Source: UBA8522 sp035528895 (GTDB lineage: Bacteria; Acidobacteriota; Aminicenantia; Aminicenantales; UBA8522). Taken from it: 30,770 bases of DNA. Positions within the stretch are counted from its first letter, which is position 1, and every line of letters starts with the position of its first letter. Of this stretch, positions 22,227-30,248 are shown one piece after another. Location: assembly GCA_035528895.1 (NCBI GenBank), contig DATKXS010000082.1, forward strand, positions 1-30,770, given 5' to 3'. The notes beneath the pieces are model-generated. The model saw only the letters and a list, made by a program, of their open reading frames with translations, made no database searches and was not told where the DNA came from. The position numbers were made by a program, and so were the translations under genes.

Positions 22227-22741
22227 ATCGTTTCCTTCGCTTTGCCCCTCTTCTGGGAGACCTCTTCCGGGTTCCGGAGCTGTTTCAAGGCCTTGAGCGT
22301 GGCGTTGGCCACACTGAAAGGATTGTGGCTGCGGACCGACTTGGTCAGGATGTCCCTGATCCCGGCCAGCTCGACGATGACCCGGACGGCCCCGCCGGCG
22401 ATGACACCCGTGCCCTTGGAAGCCGGCCGGAGGATGACCGTACCGGCCCCGTCTTCCCCGCGGACGAGATGGGGGATGGTCGTTCCTTCAAGATGCACGC
22501 GGATAAGCCTCTTCTTGGCGGCCTCGACGGCCTTGGAGATGGCCATGGGAACCTCTCTGGCCTTCCCCTTGCCGACGCCGACCAACCCGTGCTCATTGCC
22601 CACAGCGGCCAGCGCGGAGAAGCTGAGGTTTTTTCCTCCCTTCACGACCTTGGTGACGCGGCGGATGGAAATGACCTGGTCCCTGAGCTCGAACTCCTGC
22701 TCTTCTTCGGCCTCCGGCCCTTTCAGTTTTTGCTCGTCCAC
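22217..22741 (-). CDS. rpsE: 30S ribosomal protein S5
   Basis: Small-subunit protein at the mRNA entry tunnel, involved in decoding accuracy. The 174-residue product has an acidic N-terminal stretch, then V-T-K-V-V-K-G-G-K-N-L-S-F-S. Next come G-N-E-H-G-L-V-G-V-G-K-G-K-A-R-E-V-P and G-A-V-R-V-I-V-E-L-A-G-I-R-D. It starts at GTG (22741), supported by AGGAGG with a 7-base spacer. A 34-base gap separates it from rplR. Confidence 0.97.
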   Translation of the reverse strand: MDEQKLKGPEAEEEQEFELRDQVISIRRVTKVVKGGKNLSFSALAAVGNEHGLVGVGKGKAREVPMAISKAVEAAKKRLIRVHLEGTTIPHLVRGEDGAGTVILRPASKGTGVIAGGAVRVIVELAGIRDILTKSVRSHNPFSVANATLKALKQLRNPEEVSQKRGKAKETIWQ

Positions 22742-22775
22742 TTTCTGTCCTCCTTGATCGTCCTTCGAGCCGACC

Positions 22776-23150
22776 TCAGAACGCCAGCCCGCCCTTCCTC
22801 AGGGCTTCGGCCAGGATTTTCACCCGGCCGTGATAGGGATACGTGCCCCTGTCGAAAACGATCCGCTCGATCTTCTTTTGTTTCAGGCGCTCGGCCAGGA
22901 CCTGACCCAGGCTCTGGCAGGCGTCCCTGTTTTTGGTGTTTTTCGTCTTCTCTTTGAAAGCCTTCTCCAATGTGCAAGCGGAAACGAGGACCGTCCCGTT
23001 GTCGTCGTTTAAGGCCTGAGCATAGACGTAGTGATTGCTCTTGAAAACGAACACTCTCGGTCTTTCCGCGGTGCCATGGATCTTCGCTCGGATCCTCCGG
23101 CGAATCCTTGTCTTGATCTTCTTCCGGGTCTTGGACTTGTCTTTAAGCAC
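22776..23150 (-). CDS. rplR: 50S ribosomal protein L18
   Basis: 5S rRNA-binding protein of the central protuberance; 124 residues. Recognised by the Arg/Lys-rich N-terminus, then R-P-R-V-F-V-F-K-S-N-H-Y-V-Y-A-Q. The C-terminal F-D-R-G-T-Y-P-Y-H-G-R-V-K-I-L-A-E-A-L-R-K-G-G-L-A-F block is diagnostic. The start is a GTG at 23150, lying 8 bases inside the end of rplF. Confidence 0.97.
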   Translation of the reverse strand: MLKDKSKTRKKIKTRIRRRIRAKIHGTAERPRVFVFKSNHYVYAQALNDDNGTVLVSACTLEKAFKEKTKNTKNRDACQSLGQVLAERLKQKKIERIVFDRGTYPYHGRVKILAEALRKGGLAF

Positions 23151-23688
23151 CGGCCACCCCCGCCTTCCGTTCCTTCTTGATCAGACGCTCACCGACATAC
23201 CGGATACCCTTAAGCTTGTAAGGGTCGGGCCGGCGGAACCGCTTGATCTCCTCGGCCACCTGACCGACCTTCTGTTTATCGATCCCTTTGACCGTGATCA
23301 GGGTCGGCTTTTCGACGACGACCTGGATACCGGGCGGGATCTTGTAGAGCACGGGCTTGGAATAGCCAACGCTGAGCTCGAGGCTGTCCTTATCCAGCTT
23401 GGCCCGGTATCCCACGCCGACAATCTCCAGCTGTTTGCTGAAACCAACCGTGACACCCAAGAGGGCGTTGTTGGCCAGGCTTCTGACCAGGCCGTGGTTG
23501 GTCCGCATCATCTTGGAATCATCCGCCCTGGTGAAAACGAGCCTCTTATCTTCCAGTTTCGCCTGGATTCCCGGGAACAAAGGTGACTCGAGCTTCCCTT
23601 TCGAAGACTCGAACTCGATCCTGTCGGCGTGAACCTTCACACTCACACCCTCAGCCACTGCGATCGGCTTCCGTCCGACTCTCGACAT
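23143..23688 (-). CDS. rplF: 50S ribosomal protein L6
   Basis: Large-subunit protein near the sarcin-ricin loop and factor-binding site; 181 residues in two similar domains. It starts M-S-R-V-G-R-K-P-I. A central N-H-G-L-V-R-S-L segment and the C-terminal R-R-P-D-P-Y-K-L-K-G-I-R-Y motif are typical. A short basic tail follows (K-K-E-R-K-A-G). It lies 25 bases downstream of rpsH. Confidence 0.98.
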   Translation of the reverse strand: MSRVGRKPIAVAEGVSVKVHADRIEFESSKGKLESPLFPGIQAKLEDKRLVFTRADDSKMMRTNHGLVRSLANNALLGVTVGFSKQLEIVGVGYRAKLDKDSLELSVGYSKPVLYKIPPGIQVVVEKPTLITVKGIDKQKVGQVAEEIKRFRRPDPYKLKGIRYVGERLIKKERKAGVAGA

Positions 23689-23713
23689 CTTCAGACTCTC
23701 CCTTCTGGGGACG

Positions 23714-24112
23714 CTACCAGATATAGCACAGGATCTCTCCTCCGACTCCCATGTCCTGGCATTGCTTCCCGGTCAGCATCCCCCTCGACGTCGAGATGAC
23801 GGCAATGCCCAGACCGTCCAGAACCTTGGGAATGGAATCCCGGGTGCAGTAGAGGCGACAGCCCGGCCGGCTGATCCGACGGAGTCCGGAAATGACGCCC
23901 TGCTTGTCGTCCGTGTATTTGAGGGCGATGTTCAATATCCCCTGCTTGTTATCGTCGATCACCTTGAAGTTCCGGATGTAGCCTTCCTCCTTGAGGATCT
24001 TGACGATTTCCACCTTGAGCTTCGAGGACGGGATGCTCACCTCCCGCTTCTTGACACGGGCGGCATTCCGAATCCTCGTGAGCAGGTCTGCAATCGGGTC
24101 GGTTTGACTCAT
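23714..24112 (-). CDS. rpsH: 30S ribosomal protein S8
   Basis: Primary 16S rRNA-binding protein of the small-subunit platform and, in E. coli, translational repressor of the spc operon. The 132-residue product starts M-S-Q-T-D-P-I-A-D-L-L-T-R-I-R-N-A. It contains S-R-P-G-C-R-L-Y and ends with the S-T-S-R-G-M-L-T, V-G-G-E-I-L-C-Y-I-W signature. The ATG at 24112 is chosen from the family start; the frame is open further upstream into rpsN but has no family sequence there. Confidence 0.98.
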   Translation of the reverse strand: MSQTDPIADLLTRIRNAARVKKREVSIPSSKLKVEIVKILKEEGYIRNFKVIDDNKQGILNIALKYTDDKQGVISGLRRISRPGCRLYCTRDSIPKVLDGLGIAVISTSRGMLTGKQCQDMGVGGEILCYIW

Positions 24113-24132
24113 CGTTCGATCCTTTCGCCGGT

Positions 24133-24318
24133 TCACCACGAGGCTTTGACCAACCCGGGGATCTCTCCCTTCAGGGCCAGTTCGCGCAGGCAGAGCCGGC
24201 ACATGTCGAATTTGCGGTAATAGCCCTTGGGCCGTCCGCAGATCCGGCAGCGCCGGTGCCTGCGGATCGCGTATTTTGGTTGACGCAGGTACTTGGCATA
24301 AGCCGATGTTGTTGACAT
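24133..24318 (-). CDS. rpsN: 30S ribosomal protein S14, zinc type (S14Z)
   Basis: Small-subunit head protein; the 61-residue short form. Cys24-x2-Cys27 and Cys40-x2-Cys43 form the zinc site (R-C-R-I-C-G-R and M-C-R-L-C). The C-terminus G-E-I-P-G-L-V-K-A-S-W is diagnostic. No second zinc-free S14 is in the window. Eighteen bases separate it from rplE. Confidence 0.98.
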   Translation of the reverse strand: MSTTSAYAKYLRQPKYAIRRHRRCRICGRPKGYYRKFDMCRLCLRELALKGEIPGLVKASW

Positions 24319-24336
24319 GGTGTCCTTCCTTTTCCG

Positions 24337-24879
24337 TTAGGCCTCACGAAAAGGCATGCCCAGTTTCTTCAACAGGGCCAGCGCCTCTTGATCGTCGCGC
24401 GCCGATGTGACGATGGTGATGTTCATTCCCCGGGAGCGCTCAACCTTGGTATAATCGATCTCCGGGAAAACGAGCTGGTCCTTCAAGCCCAGGGTATAGT
24501 TGCCGCGGCCGTCAAACGACTTGGGCGAGACCCCTTTGAAATCCCGGACCCGGGGAAGGACGATATTGACCAGCCGGTCGAAAAACTCGTACATCCGCCG
24601 GCTCCGCAGGGTTACGAAACAGGCAATGGCTTGACCCTTGCGCAGTTTGAAGGCCGAAATCGACTTGCGTGCCCGACCGATGACCGGGAGCTGACCGGTG
24701 ATCTGCCCGAGCTCCGCTCTCGCGACGTCCAGAGCTTTGATGTTCTGGATGGCGTCGCCGGCACCCAGGTTGAGGACGATCTTCTCCAGGCGTGGGACAG
24801 CCATCTTGTTGGCAATCCCGAGCTCGTTCTGGAGCTCGGCGACGACCTCGTTCTTATACTTTTCATACAGGCGGCTCAT
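24337..24879 (-). CDS. rplE: 50S ribosomal protein L5
   Basis: 5S rRNA-binding protein that contacts P-site tRNA and S13; 180 residues. It has P-R-L-E-K-I-V-L-N-L-G, the I-G-R-A-R-K-S-I-S-A-F-K-L-R-K-G-Q loop, G-R-G-N-Y-T-L-G and F-P-E-I-D-Y; the closing segment is L-L-K-K-L-G-M-P-F. Ten bases separate its ATG from the rplX stop. Confidence 0.98.
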   Translation of the reverse strand: MSRLYEKYKNEVVAELQNELGIANKMAVPRLEKIVLNLGAGDAIQNIKALDVARAELGQITGQLPVIGRARKSISAFKLRKGQAIACFVTLRSRRMYEFFDRLVNIVLPRVRDFKGVSPKSFDGRGNYTLGLKDQLVFPEIDYTKVERSRGMNITIVTSARDDQEALALLKKLGMPFREA

Positions 24880-24889
24880 CGCTTCTTCC

Positions 24890-25222
24890 TTACTTCTGTT
24901 TCTCTAGGCTCATTTCGCATTTAAAACAGACCCGGATGCGGCTGCCGTCCTCCAGCACCTTTTTCCTGATCCGGACGCCCTGACCGCAATCCGAGCAGTA
25001 GATCATCACGTTGGCCGCCGAGAGGGGCGCCTCTTTCTCCATGATCCCGCCCTGGATATTGCGGCTGCGGTCGGGACGGATAAACTCCTTGACGAAGTTG
25101 ATCTTCTCGACGATGACCCGGTTCTTCTCGGGGAGGATCATCAGGATCTTGCCGGTTTTTCCTTTGTCCTTCCCTTTCTTGACGGCGACCACATCTCCCT
25201 TTTTCAGCGCCATCTTGCTCAT
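24890..25222 (-). CDS. rplX: 50S ribosomal protein L24 with C-terminal zinc-ribbon cysteines
   Basis: Early assembly protein of the large subunit at the exit tunnel; 110 residues. A KOW motif is visible at the N-terminus (K-K-G-D-V-V-A-V-K-K-G-K-D-K-G-K-T-G). The C-terminal part carries Cys76-x2-Cys79 and Cys99-x2-Cys102 around G-S-R-I-R-V, the zinc-ribbon form found in many bacteria. The ATG at 25222 shares one base with the rplN stop (TGATG) and has GGAGG 7 bases upstream. A second Met at codon 4 is possible. Confidence 0.96.
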   Translation of the reverse strand: MSKMALKKGDVVAVKKGKDKGKTGKILMILPEKNRVIVEKINFVKEFIRPDRSRNIQGGIMEKEAPLSAANVMIYCSDCGQGVRIRKKVLEDGSRIRVCFKCEMSLEKQK

Positions 25223-25590
25223 CAGATAACCTCCGGGGCCAGGGAGACGATCTTCATGAACTTGCGCTCTCTGAGTTCCCGGCCGACCGGCCCGAAGACC
25301 CGGGTTCCCACCGGCTCTCCGGCCTTGTCGATGATCACCGCGGCGTTGTCATCGAAACGGATGTAGGAGCCGTCCTTGCGGCGGATCTCCTTTCTTATCC
25401 TGACGACCACCGCCCGAACGACCTTTCCCTTGGGGATCTTGCTCTCGGGCTCGGCCGCTTTCACCGTCGCCGAGATGATGTCGCCAAGGCTGGCCAGCCG
25501 GCCGACGCCCCCCCCTTGAGGAGTGATGCACATGATCATTCGCGCGCCCGAGTTATCGGCCACCTTGAGCATCGTTCGCATCTGGATCAT
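25222..25590 (-). CDS. rplN: 50S ribosomal protein L14
   Basis: Large-subunit interface protein forming a bridge to the 30S and the docking site of RsfS. The 122-residue length is standard. It begins M-I-Q-M-R-T-M-L-K-V-A-D-N-S-G-A. R-R-K-D-G-S-Y-I-R-F-D-D-N-A-A-V and G-T-R-V-F-G-P-V-G-R-E-L-R follow, ending S-L-A-P-E-V-I. Its ATG overlaps the rpsQ stop by four bases; first gene of the spc-type part. Confidence 0.98.
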   Translation of the reverse strand: MIQMRTMLKVADNSGARMIMCITPQGGGVGRLASLGDIISATVKAAEPESKIPKGKVVRAVVVRIRKEIRRKDGSYIRFDDNAAVIIDKAGEPVGTRVFGPVGRELRERKFMKIVSLAPEVI

Positions 25591-25886
25591 ATTTTTATCT
25601 CCCCGATGTCAGGCTCGAGCTCGGCCGCGGACAGGCCGATGATCTCGGTGACCCGCCAGCGCTTGCGCTTGCTGATGGGCCGCGTCTCGATGATCCGCAC
25701 GACGTCGCCCACCTTGCACTTCTCGTACTCGTCGTGGGCCAGGAACTTTTTCCGCCTTCTGATGATCTTCTTATATAACGGATGGCGGATCTGGCGCTCG
25801 ACTTGAACCGTGACGGTCTTCTTCATCTTCTTGGCGACGACGACGCCGACCTTGGCTGTCTTTCTCGTGGGGGGCTTCGCTTCCAT
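25587..25886 (-). CDS. rpsQ: 30S ribosomal protein S17
   Basis: 16S rRNA-binding OB-fold protein; 99 residues, slightly extended at both ends relative to E. coli (84). Family pattern: V-V-A-K-K-M-K-K-T-V-T-V-Q-V-E, H-P-L-Y-K-K, and the C-x-V-G-D-V-V-R-I-I-E-T-R-P-I-S-K-R-K-R-W signature. Two bases separate it from rpmC. Confidence 0.97.
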   Translation of the reverse strand: MEAKPPTRKTAKVGVVVAKKMKKTVTVQVERQIRHPLYKKIIRRRKKFLAHDEYEKCKVGDVVRIIETRPISKRKRWRVTEIIGLSAAELEPDIGEIKI

Positions 25887-25888
25887 CG

Positions 25889-26092
25889 CTAATCCTTTCT
25901 CCGGCCTTTTTCTTTTTCCTTGAGGATGGTCTTGATCCGGGCCAGGTCCCGCCGGATGTTCCTCAGCTTCATGGCGTTCTCCACCTGACCCAGGGCATGC
26001 TGGAACCGCAGCTTAAAGAGCTGGTCGGTGAGCTCCTTTTTCTTCTGCTGGAGTTCGTCATCGGTCAATTCTTTCAGTTCTCGCGCTTTCAT
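25889..26092 (-). CDS. rpmC: 50S ribosomal protein L29
   Basis: Small helical-hairpin protein at the tunnel exit next to L23, part of the docking site for SRP and trigger factor. The 67-residue product starts M-K-A-R-E-L-K-E-L-T-D-D-E-L and has the L-F-K-L-R-F-Q-H-A-L-G-Q and R-R-D-L-A-R-I-K-T family helix. The ATG overlaps the rplP stop by four bases. Confidence 0.97.
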   Translation of the reverse strand: MKARELKELTDDELQQKKKELTDQLFKLRFQHALGQVENAMKLRNIRRDLARIKTILKEKEKGRRKD

Positions 26093-26511
26093 CTCAGTTC
26101 TCGACCTTCTCTCGATATGAAGCGGGTCCTGATGGGCAGTTTGTGGGCGGCCAGCCTCATCGCCTCCCTGGCAATGTCATCCGGGATTCCCTCGAGCTCG
26201 AAGATGATTCGGCCGGGCCGGACGACATCGACCCAGAACTCGGGATCGCCCTTTCCTTTTCCCATCCGGACCTCTGTCGGTTTCTTGGTGACGGGCTTCC
26301 AGGGGAAGACCCGGACCCAGAGCTTTCCCCGCCTTTTCATGTACCGGGTGATGGTGATGCGGCCGGCCTCGATCTGGCGCGCGGTCAGCCAGCACGGTTC
26401 GAGCGCCTGCAACCCGAACTCGCCAAAGGAGAGCTCGGCCCCCCGGCTGGCCGTGCCCCGCATCCGGCCCCGCTGGCTTTTGCGGTACTTGACTTTGCTC
26501 GGCATCAACAT
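26089..26511 (-). CDS. rplP: 50S ribosomal protein L16
   Basis: Late-assembly protein near the A site and peptidyl-transferase centre. The 140-residue product starts M-L-M-P-S-K-V-K-Y-R-K. It contains G-E-F-G-L-Q-A-L-E-P, R-Q-I-E-A-G-R-I-T-I-T-R and the R-M-G-K-G-K-G-D-P signature. The start at 26511 is placed two bases after the rpsC stop (TGAccATG). The same frame is open far upstream only because it reads rpsC out of frame. Confidence 0.97.
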   Translation of the reverse strand: MLMPSKVKYRKSQRGRMRGTASRGAELSFGEFGLQALEPCWLTARQIEAGRITITRYMKRRGKLWVRVFPWKPVTKKPTEVRMGKGKGDPEFWVDVVRPGRIIFELEGIPDDIAREAMRLAAHKLPIRTRFISREGRELR

Positions 26512-26513
26512 GG

Positions 26514-27182
26514 TCAGATCTCCTCCACCTCGACGGTCTGTGAGGTCATCTTGGCCTTCTCGATATCTCCCCGGTAGATCCAGACCTTGATCCCGATCTG
26601 CCCGTAGGTCGTGAACGCCTGGGTGAAGGCATAATCGATGTCGGCCCGAAGCGTCTGGAGGGGAAGCCGACCCTTGAGATACCATTCGGACCGGGCGATC
26701 TCGACCCCGCCAAGGCGGCCGGAACACATCACCTTGATCCCCTTGGCGCCCATCCTGAGGGCCAATTCCACGGCCCTGCGCATCGCCCGGCGGTAGGCAA
26801 TCCGCTTTTCGAGCTGGACGCCGATGCCTTCGCCGACCAGCAGGGCGTTGGTCTCGGGCTTGTCCACCTCACGGATGTCCACGTAGACCTCCCGCTTGGC
26901 GATCGTTTCGAGGTAGTTCTTGAGGCTCTCGATCTCCTTTCCTCCCCTCCCGATGATGATCCCGGGACGGGCGGTGTGGATGATGACTCGCACCTTAGGG
27001 CCGACTCGCTCAATGACGACTTCGGCGATTCCGGCGTGATAGTACTTCTCCTTGATGGCCTTCTTCATCTTCAGGTCCTCGTGAACCAGCCGGCTGTAGT
27101 CATGTCCTTTACAGAACCACCGGGAGGACCACGTCCTGTTGAACCCTAAACGAAAACCGAGCGGATGAGTCTTCTGCCCCAC
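26514..27182 (-). CDS. rpsC: 30S ribosomal protein S3
   Basis: Small-subunit head protein at the mRNA entry site with helicase function. The 222-residue product starts M-G-Q-K-T-H-P-L-G-F-R-L-G. A KH domain carries G-R-G-G-K-E-I-E, and the C-terminal domain has G-A-K-G-I-K-V-M-C-S-G-R-L-G-G and A-R-S-E-W. Three bases separate it from rplV. Confidence 0.98.
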   Translation of the reverse strand: MGQKTHPLGFRLGFNRTWSSRWFCKGHDYSRLVHEDLKMKKAIKEKYYHAGIAEVVIERVGPKVRVIIHTARPGIIIGRGGKEIESLKNYLETIAKREVYVDIREVDKPETNALLVGEGIGVQLEKRIAYRRAMRRAVELALRMGAKGIKVMCSGRLGGVEIARSEWYLKGRLPLQTLRADIDYAFTQAFTTYGQIGIKVWIYRGDIEKAKMTSQTVEVEEI

Positions 27183-27185
27183 TGT

Positions 27186-27548
27186 CTATCTCCCTTTCTT
27201 TTCTTCTAAATAGATATGCACATGGCTCATTTTTTTTTGGATCCGGAAAGCCCTGCCCATGGGGGCCGGCCTGATCCTCTTCATCTGCGGGCCCTGATTG
27301 ACATAGATCCGGCCGATGAAGAGGTTGTCGACATCGAGGTTGGGAACTTTTTGCTGGGCGTTGGCCATGGCCGAACGAAGGACCTTCTCGATGATCTGGC
27401 TGGCCTTCTTCTTCTCCGAGAAATGCAGGATGGTCAGCGCTTCCCCCACGAACCGGTCGCGGACCAGGTCGGCCACCAGCCGGGCCTTCTGAGGAGAGAC
27501 CCGGATGTATCTCGCGATCGCATGGGACACGAAATTGTTCTCTTCCAT
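27186..27548 (-). CDS. rplV: 50S ribosomal protein L22
   Basis: Lines the peptide exit tunnel through its beta-hairpin, which here includes G-Q-M-K-R-I-R-P-A-P-M-G-R-A. 120 residues. Also recognised by Y-I-R-V-S-P-Q-K-A-R-L-V-A-D and the V-L-R-S-A-M-A-N-A-Q segment, with a basic C-terminal tail. One base separates it from the rpsS stop. Confidence 0.97.
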   Translation of the reverse strand: MEENNFVSHAIARYIRVSPQKARLVADLVRDRFVGEALTILHFSEKKKASQIIEKVLRSAMANAQQKVPNLDVDNLFIGRIYVNQGPQMKRIRPAPMGRAFRIQKKMSHVHIYLEEKKGR

Positions 27549-27549
27549 C

Positions 27550-27837
27550 TCACTTGCCTATTTTGACGGCCTTGGCCGCCTTGGAAGTATGGCCTTTGAA
27601 GGTTCGAGTCGGAGAGAATTCCCCCAGCTTGTGCCCGACCATGTTCTCGGTGATGAAAACGGGGATGAATTTTCTCCCGTTGTGGACGGCGATCGTGATC
27701 CCGACCATTTCCGGGATGATGGTCGAACGGCGAGACCAGGTTTTGATGACCTTTCGCTCCTTCACGGAGCGCATCGCCAGGATCTTCTCCTGCAGGGGAA
27801 GATCGATGAAGGGGCCTTTCTTGACGGACCGGCTCAT
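27550..27837 (-). CDS. rpsS: 30S ribosomal protein S19
   Basis: Small-subunit head protein that pairs with S13. 95 residues beginning M-S-R-S-V-K-K-G-P-F-I-D. It has W-S-R-R-S-T-I-I-P-E-M-V-G, H-N-G-R-K-F-I-P-V and M-V-G-H-K-L-G-E-F-S-P-T-R-T, all typical. Two bases separate it from the rplB stop. Confidence 0.98.
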   Translation of the reverse strand: MSRSVKKGPFIDLPLQEKILAMRSVKERKVIKTWSRRSTIIPEMVGITIAVHNGRKFIPVFITENMVGHKLGEFSPTRTFKGHTSKAAKAVKIGK

Positions 27838-27839
27838 GG

Positions 27840-28667
27840 TTATTTACTCCTTCTCCGGACGATGAACACCTGCGTCCGCTTGTTCCGCCTCGTCTTGTAT
27901 CCCTTGGTGGGGATCCCTTCGGGACTGACCGGATGACGTCCGCCTTTGGACTTTCCCTCGCCTCCGCCGTGCGGATGGTCGACGGGGTTCATGGCCGTAC
28001 CGCGGACATGGGGACGCCGGCCGAGCCAGCGGGAGCGTCCCGCCTTGCCGACCTTGATGTTCTGGTGGTCCAAGTTGCTGACCTGGCCGACCGTCGCCCG
28101 GCAGTCCAAATGGATCTTCCGGATCTCCGAGGAAGGCAGCCTCACCTGGGCATAGTCCCCTTCCTTGGCCAGGATTTGGGCACCGCTCCCCGCGGCCTTG
28201 GCGACCTGACCGCCTTTGTTCTTCCTGAGCTCGATGTTATGGACGATCGTCCCGAGGGGGATAAGGCGCAGCGGCATGGCGTTGCCCGGCAGGATATCCA
28301 CCTGGGAGTCTGAGGAAACGATCGCCTGTCCGACCTGGATGTTCATGGGAGTCAGGATATAGCGTCGCTCACCGTCTCTGTATCGGACAAGGGAGATGAA
28401 GGCCGACCGGTTGGGATCGTATTCGATTGTCTCCACCGTGCCGGGGATATCAATCTTATCCCTCTTGAAGTCGAGCGCCCGGTACATTCTTTTGTGACCG
28501 CCCCCGCGGTGCCGCATGGAGATGCGGCCGCGCGAATCCCTCCCCCCGGAAACGGGGAGGTGCTCGAGCAGCGGCTTATAGGGTACCCGGGTCGTGAGCT
28601 CCTCGAAATTCAGTCCGGTCCGGTGGCGCAATCCTGGAGTCCGGGGGCGATATGTTTTCATGCCCAT
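27840..28667 (-). CDS. rplB: 50S ribosomal protein L2
   Basis: Large-subunit core protein near the peptidyl-transferase centre. The 275-residue product has the central R-H-R-G-G-G-H-K-R segment. The conserved C-terminal G-x-A-M-N-P-V-D-H-P-H-G-G-G-E-G contains the functionally important histidine. The start at ATG 28667 gives the family N-terminus M-G-M-K-T-Y-R-P and lies one base after the rplW stop, with GAGGCGG upstream. An ATG five codons earlier would overlap rplW and lacks support. Confidence 0.97.
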   Translation of the reverse strand: MGMKTYRPRTPGLRHRTGLNFEELTTRVPYKPLLEHLPVSGGRDSRGRISMRHRGGGHKRMYRALDFKRDKIDIPGTVETIEYDPNRSAFISLVRYRDGERRYILTPMNIQVGQAIVSSDSQVDILPGNAMPLRLIPLGTIVHNIELRKNKGGQVAKAAGSGAQILAKEGDYAQVRLPSSEIRKIHLDCRATVGQVSNLDHQNIKVGKAGRSRWLGRRPHVRGTAMNPVDHPHGGGEGKSKGGRHPVSPEGIPTKGYKTRRNKRTQVFIVRRRSK

Positions 28668-28668
28668 T

Positions 28669-28962
28669 TTAGACCGCCTCAAAGTATTCGATCATTTTTT
28701 CGCCTTCTTTGAGCTTGACGTAGGCCTTTTTCCAATCGCTCCTCTGGCCCTGACCGCGGCCCACGCGACGCCACTTTCCGACCATGTTCTGGGTACGGAC
28801 GCACTCGACCTTGACCTTGAACAACTGCTCGACCGCCTTCTTGATCTCGGTCTTGTTGGCCTTTCTGGCGACCTGGAAACAGACTTCCCGGTTCCGCTCT
28901 TTGAGCTGGGTACTTTTTTCCGTGATGATCGGTTTGAGAATAATCTGGTATGCGTCTTTCAT
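28669..28962 (-). CDS. rplW: 50S ribosomal protein L23
   Basis: Tunnel-exit protein that docks trigger factor, SRP and SecYEG. 97 residues: I-I-L-K-P-I-I-T-E-K-S-T near the start, then the family helix-strand K-A-N-K-T-E-I-K-K-A-V-E-Q-L-F-K-V-K-V. G-R-G-Q-G-Q-R-S-D-W-K-K-A-Y-V follows. Four-base overlap with rplD. Confidence 0.97.
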   Translation of the reverse strand: MKDAYQIILKPIITEKSTQLKERNREVCFQVARKANKTEIKKAVEQLFKVKVECVRTQNMVGKWRRVGRGQGQRSDWKKAYVKLKEGEKMIEYFEAV

Positions 28963-29582
28963 GGCGTCAGCCTCTTCACTAGCGATTTGAGGGCCCTCTG
29001 GGTGAAGACGAGCCAGTCGTGGCCGAGGATATCGAAGGCGGACAGAAGACGGCTATCCACGGCCTTCACCCGGGGGATGTTCCGGAGGGCGGTGAACAGG
29101 TTTTTGTTGTCCGCCCCGTCGACGATCAAAGCGGAATCGAGGTGCAAGGCCTTCAGCATGCTGATCGCCTCTTTCGTCTTCGGCTCCTTAAGTTCGGCCT
29201 CGGTCAGGATGAGCAGCCGGTTTTCGGCAAAGCGCAAAGCCAGAGCCGACTTCAGGGCGTTGCGCCTGGCCTGCTTGGGGATCTCGTAGTGGTAATCTCT
29301 CGGCTGAGGCCCGTGGCTGCTGCCGCCTTTCCGCCATAGCGGACTGCGGATGCTGCCCGCTCTGGCCCGGCCGGTCCCTTTCTGCCGCCAGGGCTTGCGG
29401 CTGGAGCCGCTGACTTCCGCCCGCGTTTTGGTCGCGGCCGTGCCGCGTCTTTCGTTGGCCAGGCGCATGAGGACCGACTCGTGAAGGAGGTGTTGTTTCA
29501 CGGGATAAGAAAAAACCTTGGCCGGGATTTCCATTTCACCGCTCACCTGGCCGCTTGTGTTGAGGACTTGAAGTTTGGTCAT
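28959..29582 (-). CDS. rplD: 50S ribosomal protein L4
   Basis: Tunnel-constriction protein; in E. coli also a repressor of the S10 operon. 207 residues. The tunnel loop shows R-K-P-W-R-Q-K-G-T-G-R-A-R-A-G-S-I-R-S-P and G-G-S-S-H-G-P-Q-P-R-D-Y. V-L-M-R-L-A-N-E-R-R-G-T precedes it. Four-base overlaps with rplC and rplW flank it. No L4-binding leader can be seen because the S10 mRNA leader lies between tuf and rpsJ or outside the window. Confidence 0.97.
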   Translation of the reverse strand: MTKLQVLNTSGQVSGEMEIPAKVFSYPVKQHLLHESVLMRLANERRGTAATKTRAEVSGSSRKPWRQKGTGRARAGSIRSPLWRKGGSSHGPQPRDYHYEIPKQARRNALKSALALRFAENRLLILTEAELKEPKTKEAISMLKALHLDSALIVDGADNKNLFTALRNIPRVKAVDSRLLSAFDILGHDWLVFTQRALKSLVKRLTP

Positions 29583-30247
29583 GGTCTACTCTCTTCTGCC
29601 TCTCCAACCGCGGGGGCCTTGAAGCCGTCCTTGCGGATGAGGAGATAGCTGCCCCGGGAGCCGGGGACGGCTCCCTTGACCACCAAGAGGTTGTTCTCCT
29701 TATCCGTCCGGATCACGGTCAGGCTGCGGACCGTGATCTTGGTCTGTCCCATATGCCCGCCCATTCTTGTACCCTTCAGCACCCGCGAAGGATAGGAGGA
29801 GGCGCCGATCGACCCGGGAGCCCGATGGAACATCGAGCCGTGGCTGGCCCGGCCGCCCCGGAATCCATGACGCTTGACCACGCCCTGGAATCCTTTTCCT
29901 TTGGAAGTCCCGGTCACATGGACCCGTTCGCCCTCGGCGAAGATATCGACGAAGACCTGGTCTCCTTCCTTGATCGTCGCCGGGTCGCTGGCCCGGAATT
30001 CCCGGAGGATCCGGGTCGGGGGCAGGCCCGATCTCTGAAAATGCCCCGCCAGAGGTTTGGTCGGCTTCCTCACGCCTTTCTCTTCGACCAGCCCGAGCTG
30101 GACGGCCGCATAGCCGTCCTTCTCTTTCGATTTTTTCTGGATGACCGTGCACGGGCCGGCCTTGATCACCGTCACGGGGATGACATTGCCCGCGGCGTCG
30201 AAGATCTGGGTCATCCCGACCTTCTTGCCAATCAACCCTTCCACCAT
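29579..30247 (-). CDS. rplC: 50S ribosomal protein L3
   Basis: Early assembly protein reaching into the peptidyl-transferase centre. 222 residues starting M-V-E-G-L-I-G-K-K-V-G-M-T-Q-I-F. It has T-G-T-S-K-G-K-G-F-Q-G-V-V-K-R and G-T-R-M-G-G-H-M-G. The ATG at 30247 is chosen from the family N-terminus; GGGAGGAG lies about 6 bases upstream, and the rpsJ stop ends one base before the ATG. An in-frame ATG farther upstream would overlap rpsJ. Confidence 0.97.
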   Translation of the reverse strand: MVEGLIGKKVGMTQIFDAAGNVIPVTVIKAGPCTVIQKKSKEKDGYAAVQLGLVEEKGVRKPTKPLAGHFQRSGLPPTRILREFRASDPATIKEGDQVFVDIFAEGERVHVTGTSKGKGFQGVVKRHGFRGGRASHGSMFHRAPGSIGASSYPSRVLKGTRMGGHMGQTKITVRSLTVIRTDKENNLLVVKGAVPGSRGSYLLIRKDGFKAPAVGEAEESRP

Positions 30248-30248
30248 C